The notes: generated from the sequence alone by a model not told the origin. A stretch of 64,000 nucleotides of DNA from an uncultured Lachnospiraceae bacterium (GCA_910579505.1 CAJTTZ010000003.1:248001-312000), one strand, 5' to 3'. Numbered from the stretch's first letter, positions 1 to 8,543 are shown. Numbers and translations are program-made.

Positions 1-1
1 T

Positions 2-2353
2 GAGGCGGGGGAGCTTTACAGGGCGCTTTTGGAGAAAAAGTCCGATGCGGAGATCACGAGAATAGTAAATTTTTATGACTATCTGGAAATACAGCCTCTG
101 GGCAACAACCGCTTTATGATTGAGTCGGAGCGTGTGCCGGATGTCACGTCCATGGAAGATATCATGGAGATCAACAGGCAGATTGTGCGTCTGGGAGAGG
201 AGTTCCATAAGCCGGTAGCGGCAACCTGCGACGTGCATTTCCTGAATCCCGAGGACGAGATCTACCGGCGTATCATTATGGCCGGGCAGGGGTTCCCGGA
301 CGCGGACAACCAGGCGCCCCTGTATTTTCGCACGACGGAGGAAATGCTTGATGAGTTTGCGTATCTTGGCAGCGATAAGGCGGAGGAGGTGGTCATCACC
401 AACACGAACCTGATTGCGGATATGATTGAGGTCATGTCGCCGGTGCGCCCGGATAAGTGTCCGCCGGTCATAGCGGACAGCGATAAGCAGCTCACGGACA
501 TCTGCTACAACAGGGCCCATGAACTGTACGGGGAGACGCTGCCGCAGATTGTGGAGGACAGGCTGAAAAAGGAGCTGAACTCCATTATCTCCAACGGCTT
601 TGCGGTGATGTACATCATTGCGCAGAAATTGGTGTGGAAATCCGTGGAGGACGGCTATCTGGTGGGTTCCCGGGGCTCTGTGGGGAGTTCCTTTGTGGCG
701 AATATGGCTGGAATCACGGAGGTAAACTCGTTAAGCCCCCATTATCTGTGCCCGAAATGCCATTATTATGATTTTGATTCCGAGGAAGTGAAAGCTTACG
801 GCGGCGGCGCGGGGTGTGACATGCCGGATAAAAACTGTCCGGTCTGCGGGACGCCGCTTAACAAGGAAGGGTTTGACATTCCCTTTGAGACGTTCCTCGG
901 CTTTAAGGGGGACAAGGAGCCGGATATCGACCTGAACTTCTCGGGAGAGTACCAGAGTAAGGCGCATAAGTATACGGAAGTGATTTTTGGAAACGGTCAG
1001 ACTTACCGGGCGGGCACCATCGGCACGCTGGCGGACAAGACGGCTTACGGTTATGTAAAAAAATATTATGAGGAGCGGGGCAGGCATAAGCGGGTGTGCG
1101 AGATTAACCGCATTGTGACTGGCTGTACCGGCATCCGCAGGAGCACAGGGCAGCATCCCGGCGGCATCGTGGTTCTGCCGGTGGGAGAGGACATCAATTC
1201 CTTTACCCCGGTACAGCATCCCGCCAACGATATGACGACGGATATCGTCACCACCCATTTTGACTACCACTCCATCGACCACAACCTGTTGAAGCTCGAT
1301 ATTCTGGGGCACGATGATCCGACCATGATCCGTATGCTGCAGGATCTGACGGGAATTGACCCGACGACGATCCCTTTAGACGACAAGGGTGTCATGTCAC
1401 TTTTCCAGTCAACAGAGGCGCTGGGGATTACGCCGGAACAGATCGGCGGCTGTAAGCTGGGGTGTCTCGGCATCCCGGAGTTTGGCACAGAGTTTGTTAT
1501 CCAGATGGTCATCGACGCCAAGCCCAAGTGCTTTACGGATTTGGTGCGTATTTCCGGGCTTTCCCACGGCACGGACGTGTGGCTTGGCAATGCCCAGACG
1601 CTGATAGAGGAAGGGCTTGCTACCATCTCCACGGCGATCTGCTGCCGTGACGACATTATGATTTACCTGATGCAGCAGGGGGTGGAGCCGTCCTTATCCT
1701 TCACCATCATGGAGAGCGTGCGTAAGGGCAAGGGCTTGAAGGACGAATGGATCGAGGCGATGAAGGCGCAGGGTGTGCCGGACTGGTATATCGGCTCCTG
1801 CAAGAAGATCAAGTATATGTTCCCCAAGGCGCATGCAGCCGCTTATGTTATGATGGCGTGGCGCATCGCCTACTGCAAGATCAATTATCCACTCGCCTAC
1901 TACGCGGCGTATTTCAGCATCCGCGCGTCGGCATTTTCCTACGAGATCATGTGCCAGGGGCAGGCGCATCTGGAGCGCGTGATGGAGGATTACAGGCGCA
2001 GGAGCGACGAGCTTTCCAAGAAGGAGCAGGATACCCAGAAGGATATGAAGATCGTGCAGGAGATGTACGCGAGAGGCTTTGCATTTGTGCCGATTGATAT
2101 CTTTACGGCACAGTCGAGGCTGTTCCAGATCGTGGACGGAAAGCTGATGCCGTCCTTAAACAGCATTGACGGGCTGGGGGAGAAGGCGGCGGACGCCATT
2201 GTGGAGGCGGCAAAGGACGGTCCCTTCCTAAGCAAGGATGATTTCTGGGAGCGGACGAGGGTTTCCAAATCGGTGACTGATTTGATGAGCCGGCTGGGAC
2301 TTCTCGGGAACATCCCCGAGTCCAACCAGATTAGTATATTTGACCTGGTATAA
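2..2353 (+). CDS. polC: DNA polymerase III alpha subunit, PolC type (5' end outside window)
   Basis: This is the replicative polymerase of low-GC Gram-positives. The frame is open from base 2, so the N-terminal OB, proofreading exonuclease and most of the PHP region lie upstream of the window. Visible are the GSRGSVGSSF motif (near nt 668-700), a four-cysteine zinc cluster (CPKC and CPVC pairs, nt 750-865), the catalytic PDIDLNFS motif (nt 919-942), the HPGGIVVLP segment, and a C-terminal helix-hairpin-helix-like part ending in ESNQISIFDLV. The last is typical of PolC C-termini and includes a likely clamp-binding QxSxF peptide. The stop at 2351-2353 is followed by a 219-bp structured spacer. 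PolC is known from the zinc cluster in its core and its length; family assignment is firm. Confidence 0.96.
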   Translation, partial: EAGELYRALLEKKSDAEITRIVNFYDYLEIQPLGNNRFMIESERVPDVTSMEDIMEINRQIVRLGEEFHKPVAATCDVHFLNPEDEIYRRIIMAGQGFPDADNQAPLYFRTTEEMLDEFAYLGSDKAEEVVITNTNLIADMIEVMSPVRPDKCPPVIADSDKQLTDICYNRAHELYGETLPQIVEDRLKKELNSIISNGFAVMYIIAQKLVWKSVEDGYLVGSRGSVGSSFVANMAGITEVNSLSPHYLCPKCHYYDFDSEEVKAYGGGAGCDMPDKNCPVCGTPLNKEGFDIPFETFLGFKGDKEPDIDLNFSGEYQSKAHKYTEVIFGNGQTYRAGTIGTLADKTAYGYVKKYYEERGRHKRVCEINRIVTGCTGIRRSTGQHPGGIVVLPVGEDINSFTPVQHPANDMTTDIVTTHFDYHSIDHNLLKLDILGHDDPTMIRMLQDLTGIDPTTIPLDDKGVMSLFQSTEALGITPEQIGGCKLGCLGIPEFGTEFVIQMVIDAKPKCFTDLVRISGLSHGTDVWLGNAQTLIEEGLATISTAICCRDDIMIYLMQQGVEPSLSFTIMESVRKGKGLKDEWIEAMKAQGVPDWYIGSCKKIKYMFPKAHAAAYVMMAWRIAYCKINYPLAYYAAYFSIRASAFSYEIMCQGQAHLERVMEDYRRRSDELSKKEQDTQKDMKIVQEMYARGFAFVPIDIFTAQSRLFQIVDGKLMPSLNSIDGLGEKAADAIVEAAKDGPFLSKDDFWERTRVSKSVTDLMSRLGLLGNIPESNQISIFDLV

Positions 2354-2572
2354 CAGTTCAACCGGAGCGAATCTGCCGGGCAGACCGTGCTTGTGCGAGT
2401 TTGACAGACAGATGATGCTCTGAGGGAGCGCCCGCTCATGAGCAAAAGAAGCTGCGAAGCAGCGAGGAGCGCGGAAAGCGCGTTTATGCGAATGGCGTGG
2501 GTTGAACCGATTGAGCAGAGCTCAATCACGAGGACGGCTATGCAGCCTCGGAAAACTATGGAGGGAGACAGC
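2354..2572. other. Structured spacer between polC and the kinase-like gene
   Basis: No convincing gene lies here. The sequence carries several short dyads: TTCAACC at 2357-2363 against GGTTGAA at 2500-2506, a GCTGC/GCAGC stem near 2450-2462, and a GCGC/GCGC stem near 2470-2482. A reading frame runs through it into the downstream gene from 2438, but codons before 2573 show no conserved protein character. It may be a 3' structure of the polC transcript or a repeat unit. Confidence 0.35.
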
Positions 2573-3163
2573 ATGAGAAAAATCGTTACGATAGGCAGGG
2601 AATTTGGCGCAGGCGGCGGCGAGATCGGCAGACGGGTGGCAAAGGAGCTGGGGATCGAGTATTATGACAAGGATATCATATTAAAGACCGCGGTTTCGGG
2701 CAAAAGCCTTTCTCCAGAGCAGGTGCGCAGATGGGATGAACGGGTGCCGAAGAATTTCGGTTTTGCCCAGAGCCTGTTTGACTTTTATAATAAGCCGCTG
2801 GAGGAGGAGCTGTGGCAGGCCCAGAGGGACGCCATCAGGGAGCTGGCAAACAAAGAGAGCTGTGTGATCGTCGGGCGAAACGGCGATTATATCCTGCGGG
2901 AGTTTGACCACTGCCTGAATGTGTTTGTGCATGCCGGATTTGAGTGGCGGGTAAGGCGCATGACAAAGATGATGGACCAGGTGCCGGCGGACCAGGTGGC
3001 GAATGACGTGCGGGCTGTGGACAAGGCGAGAAAACGCTACTGCGAGTATTATACAAAACAGACATACGGCGACGCGAGAAACTTTGACCTGACGGTCAAC
3101 ACGGAGAAGCTGGGTATTGAAAAGGCGGTTGAGATGATACTTGCCGCAGCGGCAAATCTGTAA
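2573..3163 (+). CDS. Cytidylate kinase-like family protein
   Basis: The 196-residue product opens with IVTIGREFGAGGGEIGRRVA, the glycine-rich nucleotide-binding loop of the cytidylate-kinase-like family (AAA_26/Cytidylate_kin2), followed by a YYDKDII motif and a central VIVGRNGDYIL strand. Members are soluble P-loop proteins presumed to phosphorylate a nucleotide, but the substrate is not established, and it is distinct from housekeeping Cmk. I chose ATG 2573 because GGAGG at 2560-2564 lies 8 nt upstream; a longer frame from 2438 would add 45 unconserved residues. It sits alone between polC and the amino-acid transporter. Confidence 0.85.
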   Translation: MRKIVTIGREFGAGGGEIGRRVAKELGIEYYDKDIILKTAVSGKSLSPEQVRRWDERVPKNFGFAQSLFDFYNKPLEEELWQAQRDAIRELANKESCVIVGRNGDYILREFDHCLNVFVHAGFEWRVRRMTKMMDQVPADQVANDVRAVDKARKRYCEYYTKQTYGDARNFDLTVNTEKLGIEKAVEMILAAAANL

Positions 3164-3227
3164 TTCGGGTATAGAAAGTTATAAATTTTCAGGGTGTAAA
3201 TTTCTGCCAAAGCGTGATACTTGTATA

Positions 3228-3239
3228 TTTGTATACAAA
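3228..3239. promoter_or_regulatory. Palindrome upstream of amino-acid ABC promoter, possible operator
   Basis: TTTGTATACAAA is a perfect 12-bp palindrome ending 4 bp before the -35 box of the transporter promoter. The position and GTATAC core resemble operators of GntR-type regulators, but no regulator gene is adjacent, so the assignment is inference. Confidence 0.4.
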
Positions 3240-3243
3240 GTTC

Positions 3244-3272
3244 TTGACAAGGAAGTGAAAACTCCATATACT
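3244..3272 (+). promoter_or_regulatory. Sigma-A promoter of amino-acid ABC operon
   Basis: A consensus TTGACA at 3244-3249 is separated by 17 bp from TATACT at 3267-3272. It is the only strong promoter before the transporter operon, with a likely start near 3279. Confidence 0.8.
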
Positions 3273-3284
3273 TAAGAAAGCGGA

Positions 3285-3321
3285 AAAGACGGTGTCGGAG
3301 CCAGAAGAGTACACCGTCTTT
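3285..3321 (+). promoter_or_regulatory. 5'-UTR hairpin of amino-acid ABC operon (attenuator or mRNA stabiliser)
   Basis: AAAGACGGTGT (3285-3295) pairs perfectly with ACACCGTCTTT (3311-3321) around a 15-nt loop, followed by a short U-rich run. It begins only a few nt after the predicted transcription start and ends about 30 nt before the Shine-Dalgarno sequence. It could be a leader terminator or a protective 5' stem-loop. Confidence 0.5.
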
Positions 3322-3363
3322 CTTGTTAAGAAAACAGTTACGGTAGAAAAGGAGAGGATGTTT

Positions 3364-4125
3364 ATGAAAAAATTACTGGCAATGATTCTGATCGGCTGTA
3401 TGGCTCTTGGAGCGACGGCGTGCGGCGCAGGCAGCGCAAAAGGCGATAAAGTGTGGGTTGTGGCGACGGATACGGTGTTCCGCCCTTTTGAGTTCACCAA
3501 TGAGAAGGGAGAGTTTGTGGGGATCGACGTGGATGTTCTTGCCGCGATTGCGGAAGATCAGGGATTCAAATATGAACTGAAGAGCCTTGGCTGGGATGCG
3601 GGCGTTGCAGCGGTTCAGGCAGGTCAGGCGGATGCGCTGATCGCAGGCGCTACCATCAAGCAGGAGCGTATTGATTCCGGATGGATTTTCTCCGACGGTT
3701 ATTATGACGCGACTCAGACCTTTGTCGTTGCGGAGGGCAGCACAATCGCCAGCTTTGAAGATCTCGCGGGCATGAACGTGGCAGTAAAGAACGGTACGGC
3801 CGGCATGGACTTTGCTGAGAGCTTAAAAGATCAGTACGGTTTTACCACCACAGTATTTGAGGATTCACCGACCATGTATCAGGACGTGATCTTAGGAAAC
3901 TCCGCAGCGTGTGTGGAAGATACGCCGATCATGGCTGACTCCATCAAGACGGGCGGTCTGGCGCTGTCAATCCCCGAAGGGATGGAGAGCGAGGGCGCGC
4001 CTTACGGTTTTGCCATTATGAATGCGGAAAATCAGGAACTTCTCGACATGTTCAACGCGGGTCTTAAGAACATCAAGGCGAACGGCAAGTACGACGAGAT
4101 TATTGCGAAATACCTCGAGAAATAA
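3364..4125 (+). CDS. Polar amino-acid ABC transporter, substrate-binding lipoprotein
   Basis: The 253-residue product has a lipoprotein signal peptide (MKKLLAMILIGCMALG, lipobox ATAC) and a complete SBP_bac_3 domain: the opening strand VWVVATDTVFRPFEF, the GIDVDVLAAIAE segment, and a C-terminal ELLDMFNAGLKNIKANGKYDEII helix. It would be anchored outside the membrane and capture an amino acid for the permease and ATPase encoded next. ATG 3364 is preferred over 3358 because the GGAG at 3351-3354 is 9 nt away. The ligand cannot be read from sequence; glutamine/cystine-type or basic amino acids are typical of the family. Confidence 0.92.
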   Translation: MKKLLAMILIGCMALGATACGAGSAKGDKVWVVATDTVFRPFEFTNEKGEFVGIDVDVLAAIAEDQGFKYELKSLGWDAGVAAVQAGQADALIAGATIKQERIDSGWIFSDGYYDATQTFVVAEGSTIASFEDLAGMNVAVKNGTAGMDFAESLKDQYGFTTTVFEDSPTMYQDVILGNSAACVEDTPIMADSIKTGGLALSIPEGMESEGAPYGFAIMNAENQELLDMFNAGLKNIKANGKYDEIIAKYLEK

Positions 4126-4145
4126 ATTAAAAGGAAGAAAAATTT

Positions 4146-4814
4146 ATGTTAATGATAATTCAGACATATGGGACGATGCTTTTGAAGGCGATGGGGCACA
4201 CGCTTCTGCTGTGCCTCCTTTCCCTTGTGTTTGCCTCTGTGATCGGCATGATTTTCGGGCTGATGAATGTGGGGCACAACAGGGCGCTCAACTTTATCGG
4301 CACGGTTTATGTGGATGCGGTGCGCGGCGTGCCGCTCATCGTGCTTGCCTATTTTATCTACTTCGGCATTCCGGCGGGCATTCAGAGTCTTGGGTTTACA
4401 AACTTTAAAATGGACGCCTTGCAGGCGGGCACGATTGCGCTTTCCATGAACTGCGGCGCGTATATGGCAGAGATTGTCAGGGCGGGCATCCAGAGCGTGG
4501 ACAGAGGGCAGATGGAGGCGGGCAGAAGCCTCGGGCTCTCCTACGGCGCGGGGATGGCATTAATTGTGGTGCCGCAGGCGGTGCGCACGATGATCCCTTC
4601 GATCATCAACCAGTTTATCATTACCCTGAAAGATACGTCGATTCTCTCCGTGATCGGATTCCCGGAACTTACAAACGTGGGTAAGACCATCATGGGCAAT
4701 ACGTTCAAGAATTTGCAGGCATGGGCTATCGTCGGCATTATGTATCTGATCGTCATTACCATCCTGAGTAAGGTTTCCAAACAGATTGAGAGGAGGATCA
4801 ACCGTGGCAGATAA
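4146..4814 (+). CDS. Amino-acid ABC transporter permease
   Basis: This 222-residue inner-membrane protein has the HisM/GlnP family layout with several hydrophobic spans and a cytoplasmic EAA loop (EAGRSLGLSYGAGM), which couples to the ATPase. It starts 20 nt after the binding-protein stop, behind AAAGGAAG, and its 3' end overlaps the ATPase start by 11 nt, so the three genes are a translationally coupled importer. It probably works as a homodimer, since only one permease gene is present. Confidence 0.93.
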   Translation: MLMIIQTYGTMLLKAMGHTLLLCLLSLVFASVIGMIFGLMNVGHNRALNFIGTVYVDAVRGVPLIVLAYFIYFGIPAGIQSLGFTNFKMDALQAGTIALSMNCGAYMAEIVRAGIQSVDRGQMEAGRSLGLSYGAGMALIVVPQAVRTMIPSIINQFIITLKDTSILSVIGFPELTNVGKTIMGNTFKNLQAWAIVGIMYLIVITILSKVSKQIERRINRGR

Positions 4815-5547
4815 TACCGATGTCAAGATTTCTGTGAAGAATTTAAAGAAGAACTTCGGATCTCTGGAAGTGCTTAAGGACATCAGTCTGGAGGTGGCCG
4901 AGGGCGAGGTGGTGGTGCTGATCGGTCCCTCCGGCAGCGGGAAGTCCACTCTTCTTAGGTGCCTGAACCAGTTGGAGAAAGCCACGTCCGGGCAGATCGT
5001 GATCGACGGCTTCGACGTGACCGATAAGCGCACGGATATCAACAAGGTGCGCGAGAACATCGGCATGGTGTTCCAGCATTTTAATCTGTTTAACCACCTG
5101 AATGTCCTAAAGAACATGACGCTTGCGCCGGTTCATCTAAAGACGCTCTCCAAGGAGGACGCAAATAACAGGGCGATGCAGCTTTTGGAGCGGGTAGGGC
5201 TTTCCGATAAGGCAGGAGCCTATCCAAGCCAGCTTTCCGGCGGACAGAAGCAGCGCGTGGCGATTGCGCGTGCATTGGAGATGAATCCCGATATCATGCT
5301 CTTTGATGAGCCGACCAGCGCGCTTGACCCGGAGATGGTGGGCGAGGTGCTTGCGGTCATGAAGGAACTGGCGCGGGACGGCATGACGATGATGGTGGTC
5401 ACCCATGAGATCGGGTTTGCGAGAGAGGTGGCAAGCCGGGTAATCTTTATGGAAGGCGGTTACATCATTGAGGAGGGGACGCCTGAGGAAGTGCTCGATC
5501 ATCCGAAGGAGCCGAGAACGATTGATTTCCTGAGTAAGGTGCTGTAA
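4804..5547 (+). CDS. Amino-acid ABC transporter ATP-binding protein (GlnQ-like)
   Basis: The 247-residue ATPase carries Walker A GPSGSGKS, the Q-loop MVFQHFNLF, signature LSGGQKQR and Walker B IMLFDEPTSALD, with the H-loop in VVTHEIGFA. The best start is GTG 4804, with AGGAGG at 4791-4796 and 7 nt spacing. An ATG at 4786 is possible but its ribosome-binding site is weaker. The gene drives uptake for the binding protein and permease upstream. No clear terminator follows; the next feature is the tRNA promoter. Confidence 0.95.
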   Translation: MADNTDVKISVKNLKKNFGSLEVLKDISLEVAEGEVVVLIGPSGSGKSTLLRCLNQLEKATSGQIVIDGFDVTDKRTDINKVRENIGMVFQHFNLFNHLNVLKNMTLAPVHLKTLSKEDANNRAMQLLERVGLSDKAGAYPSQLSGGQKQRVAIARALEMNPDIMLFDEPTSALDPEMVGEVLAVMKELARDGMTMMVVTHEIGFAREVASRVIFMEGGYIIEEGTPEEVLDHPKEPRTIDFLSKVL

Positions 5548-5644
5548 CGGCATATTTGGCGTACTGAGTGCGGGGCGGAGAGAGCGCAGGGAAGCGGCCG
5601 AATACTCTTTTGTAATATTTTATAGAAAAAAATGAAAAAAGTAC

Positions 5645-5673
5645 TTGCAATCTTTCCGAAAATATAATAGAAT
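5645..5673 (+). promoter_or_regulatory. Promoter of tRNA-Glu
   Basis: TTGCAA at 5645-5650 and TAGAAT at 5668-5673 are 17 bp apart. A TATAAT at 5663-5668 overlaps but would give a 12-bp spacer. Either way initiation falls just before the tRNA. Confidence 0.65.
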
Positions 5674-5692
5674 AAGCAAGTGTTAATCAGAT

Positions 5693-5764
5693 GGCTCGTT
5701 GGTCAAGCGGTTAAGACGCCGCCCTCTCACGGCGGAAACAGGGGTTCGATTCCCCTACGAGCTG
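5693..5764 (+). tRNA. tRNA-Glu (anticodon CTC)
   Basis: A full cloverleaf can be drawn. The acceptor GGCTCGT pairs with ACGAGCT (G-U at the first pair), the anticodon stem is CCGCC/GGCGG with loop CTCTCAC giving anticodon CTC, and the T-arm is AGGGG-TTCGATT-CCCCT. The discriminator is G. CCA is not encoded. The tRNA reads GAG, a frequent codon in this GC-moderate genome. Confidence 0.95.
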
Positions 5765-5834
5765 TTGACTGTTTTAGAACAGCCCAACCCTAAAGGATGC
5801 CGGAAACCTCATTTTATGCGGTTTGCGGTATTTT

Positions 5835-6038
5835 TTATGCCAATTTTGATTTTACTTTCCGCATATCCGATTCGAGCATGCCAACCCTGAGCGCAAGCAT
5901 TTCAACTTCGGAGTTGGGCTCCATTGCCTCATGGAAAATCCGGGAAAGATCGAGATGACCTTCTGCTACCCGCTTGATATTGACGCGGATCTCATTTTCG
6001 AGCATCAATTCCGTATGGATTGTCCGATTTTCGATCAC
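5835..6038 (-). CDS. Small coiled-coil-like hypothetical protein, possibly frameshifted
   Basis: This frame encodes 67 residues with amphipathic, heptad-like helices and a charged end (VEMLALRVGMLESDMRKVKSKLA), the look of small coiled-coil proteins common in Lachnospiraceae. It must start at GTG 6038, which has no ribosome-binding site. A good AGGAG (6059-6063) sits 7 nt before an ATG at 6051, but that ATG is in another frame and stops after 19 codons. Removing one C near 6039-6041 would join them, so a one-base insertion may have broken the gene. Function unknown. Confidence 0.5.
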   Translation of the reverse strand: MIENRTIHTELMLENEIRVNIKRVAEGHLDLSRIFHEAMEPNSEVEMLALRVGMLESDMRKVKSKLA

Positions 6039-6090
6039 GGCTGTCTGTCATTTTGTATCTCCTTTCGTGTGTTGGATGACAGCACAAGCA

Positions 6091-6112
6091 TGACATCGTT
6101 TATGGTATGTCA
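6091..6112. promoter_or_regulatory. Inverted repeat upstream of the small minus-strand gene
   Basis: TGACAT (6091-6096) and ATGTCA (6107-6112) form a dyad with a 10-bp centre, about 28 bp before the ribosome-binding site of the minus-strand small gene. It could be an operator; no regulator is identifiable. Confidence 0.3.
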
Positions 6113-6181
6113 GTTATTCTCTCCGGGTAGATTGAATATAGCATAAGAGAAGGGGGTGTCTATGAAATTTTAAAAGAAATT

Positions 6182-6277
6182 ATGGAAAAATCGAACGGAA
6201 TTTCGTTTATCACATTTGGGGAGATGGCGGGGAGAGGATTTGGGACAAATAACGGCGGCATATACAAAAGATTATAA
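6182..6277 (+). CDS. Tiny open frame or gene remnant, 31 residues
   Basis: The frame from ATG 6182 gives 31 residues beginning MEKSNGISFITFGEMAGRGF, and the frame remains open upstream to 6131 (YEILKEIMEK) without a start codon. The composition looks protein-like rather than random, so it may be the end of a decayed gene. No good ribosome-binding site is present. Very uncertain. Confidence 0.2.
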   Translation: MEKSNGISFITFGEMAGRGFGTNNGGIYKRL

Positions 6278-6329
6278 ATGTAGTATAGTAAAAAAGCAGC
6301 GGGAAACTTATACGGATTCGGAGAAGTAT

Positions 6330-7562
6330 ATGACATTGCGGGAAGACGCGGAACAGATCGTCAGAAAGTCGATTCAGGCGGTACTGCCGGACGAGGCTGT
6401 GCGGAAAGCCCTTACAGGGCGGAAATTTAGCAAGGGAAAACTTTATATGGTGGCTGTCGGAAAGGCGGGCTGGCAGATGGCCAGGGCCGCGGCGGATATG
6501 CTGGGCGACAGAATCGAAGCGGGCGTGGTGGTGACAAAATACGGTCATGTGAAAGGTGAAATTCCACGGATGCAGTGTTTTGAAGCGGGGCATCCGGTGC
6601 CGGATGAAAACTCCTTTTTGGCGACGCAGGCGGCGCTGGAACTGGCGGCGAAGGCGACGGCGGAGGATGAGGTGGTGTTCCTGCTTTCAGGGGGCGGTTC
6701 GGCTCTTTTTGAGAAACCCTTTGTGAGCGGGGCGGAACTTCAGGATATTACGAGACAGCTCCTTGCCTGCGGGGCGGATATTGTGGAGATGAATACGATA
6801 CGCAAGCGCCTTTCGGCGGTGAAGGGCGGGCGGTTTGCGCTTGCCTGTGCGCCGGCGCATGTGTACAGTGTTGTGTTGAGCGACATTCTTGGCGATCCGC
6901 TTGATATGATCGCGTCAGGTCCGGCGTACCCGGATTCTTCCACATGCGGGGAAGCGGTGGCGATTGCTGAGAAATACAGGCTGAAACTGACGGATGAGGC
7001 ATGGGAACTGCTGGGAAAGGAGACGCCGAAGACGCTTGCCAATGTGGAGACACAGATTACGGGCAGTGTGTCCGGGCTGTGCCGGGCGGCGGCCCGTGCC
7101 TGCGCGGAACTGGGATATGAAACGACCGTTCTGACGGACCGGCTTGCCTGTGAGGCGAGGGAGGCAGGCCGGTTTATAGGAGCCATTGCAAAGACTTATC
7201 AGGGGACGGAAAAGAGCCTTGCTTTTCTGGCGGGCGGTGAGACGGTAGTGCATCTGACAGGCGGAGGAAAGGGCGGCAGGAATCAGGAGCTTGCGCTTGC
7301 GGCGGCGGAGGAAATCGTGGGACTTACAGGTACGGCGGTGTTCAGTTTTGGGAGCGACGGAACGGACGGCCCGACCGATGCGGCGGGCGGCTACTGCGAT
7401 GCGGCTACGAAGGAGAAACTGGCTGCGGAAGGGATATCCATCTATGACGTGCTGCAGGACAATGACGCCTACCATGCATTGCAAAAGACGGAAGGGCTTC
7501 TTGTCACGGGCGCGACGGGCACCAATGTGAATGATGTGGCGGTACTGCTGATCAGGCGATGA
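6330..7562 (+). CDS. Glycerate 2-kinase, MOFRL family
   Basis: The 410-residue product matches the GckA/TtuD family, which phosphorylates D-glycerate to 2-phosphoglycerate and so feeds glycolysis. An N-terminal Rossmann-like part carries VAVGKAGWQMARAA and the LLSGGGSALFEKP loop. The C-terminal MOFRL domain carries LAGGETVVHLTGGGKGGRNQELALA and SFGSDGTDGPTDAAGG. I chose ATG 6330, where conserved family sequence begins; the frame is open further upstream to 6216 but without recognisable homology. The MBL-fold gene follows closely and is likely cotranscribed. Confidence 0.9.
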   Translation: MTLREDAEQIVRKSIQAVLPDEAVRKALTGRKFSKGKLYMVAVGKAGWQMARAAADMLGDRIEAGVVVTKYGHVKGEIPRMQCFEAGHPVPDENSFLATQAALELAAKATAEDEVVFLLSGGGSALFEKPFVSGAELQDITRQLLACGADIVEMNTIRKRLSAVKGGRFALACAPAHVYSVVLSDILGDPLDMIASGPAYPDSSTCGEAVAIAEKYRLKLTDEAWELLGKETPKTLANVETQITGSVSGLCRAAARACAELGYETTVLTDRLACEAREAGRFIGAIAKTYQGTEKSLAFLAGGETVVHLTGGGKGGRNQELALAAAEEIVGLTGTAVFSFGSDGTDGPTDAAGGYCDAATKEKLAAEGISIYDVLQDNDAYHALQKTEGLLVTGATGTNVNDVAVLLIRR

Positions 7563-7630
7563 AGCCGGACGGCGATGCAGCTAAGAAGGTAAAAGGAAAT
7601 AGGAAGATAAGGGAGAAGGGAAATAGAACG

Positions 7631-8461
7631 ATGGTTATTCTGCGAACATTATTGGAAAATAATCTCTCCCGCAACAGGGCGCTCACTGCGGAGCACGGGC
7701 TGTCCTTCTTGGTGGAGACAGGGGGCAGAAAGATTCTGTTTGACTGCAGCGCGGGAAAGGCGGCGCGCAAAAACGCGGAGAAGATGCATGTGTCTTTAAA
7801 GGACATGGACTATGTGATCCTGAGCCACAGCCACTACGACCATGCGGGCGGCTACCCGGACATGGTATCCCACGGCGTACGTGCACCGCTTGTGACAGGG
7901 CCCCGGTTCTTTGAGGAAAAATATGCCCGTGACGGTGAAAAGTATACCTATCTGGGATGCGGTTTCGGGCAGGAGCTCTTGGAGAAGAAAGAGATCAGCC
8001 ATCTGACCTGTGAGGGGACGCTCACACTTTTTCCCGGCTGTCATGTGGCGGGAGGCTTTGAGAGAAAGTATGGGTTTGAGAAGCCGCCTGCCCGCTTTGT
8101 AAGACAGACGGAGGCAGGTATGGTGGAAGACGAGTTCCCGGATGAGGTCTGCCTGGTGATCGAGGATGTTAAAGGACTGATAGTTATTGCAGGATGCAGC
8201 CATCCGGGTATCTTAAATATGACGGAGAGTGTGAGTGAACGTTTCGGGAAGCCGGTGTATGCGGTTTTTGGCGGCTCCCATCTGGTGGAGGCGGACGAAG
8301 CAAGACTTGTGGAAACGATGAAAATACTCGGTGATATGGGGATTGAGACGGCGGGCTTTAACCACTGTACCGGGGATGTGGCGCAGGAGCGCCTGGCACA
8401 GAACGGGGGAGATACGAAATATCTGCATCTGAAGACGGGTGACTGTGTCTTCCTGCCATAG
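7631..8461 (+). CDS. MBL-fold metallo-hydrolase
   Basis: The 276-residue protein has the metallo-beta-lactamase zinc motif HSHYDHAGG (HxHxDH), a second-shell IAGCSHPGI histidine and a C-terminal GFNHCTGD. This pattern is that of the family containing the 7,8-dihydropterin-6-methyl-4-(beta-D-ribofuranosyl)-aminobenzene-5'-phosphate synthase homologues, but the true substrate is unknown. ATG 7631 follows an AAGGG about 10 nt upstream; a start at 7559 overlapping the glycerate kinase stop is possible. It probably shares a transcript with the kinase. Confidence 0.85.
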   Translation: MVILRTLLENNLSRNRALTAEHGLSFLVETGGRKILFDCSAGKAARKNAEKMHVSLKDMDYVILSHSHYDHAGGYPDMVSHGVRAPLVTGPRFFEEKYARDGEKYTYLGCGFGQELLEKKEISHLTCEGTLTLFPGCHVAGGFERKYGFEKPPARFVRQTEAGMVEDEFPDEVCLVIEDVKGLIVIAGCSHPGILNMTESVSERFGKPVYAVFGGSHLVEADEARLVETMKILGDMGIETAGFNHCTGDVAQERLAQNGGDTKYLHLKTGDCVFLP

Positions 8462-8543
8462 AAGGAATGCCGGGACAGCGGGGCCTCTTCTTCCGGCAAT
8501 GGATCATGTGGGAAGCGGGTACAGTGTTTGCAACGGCCCTTAC

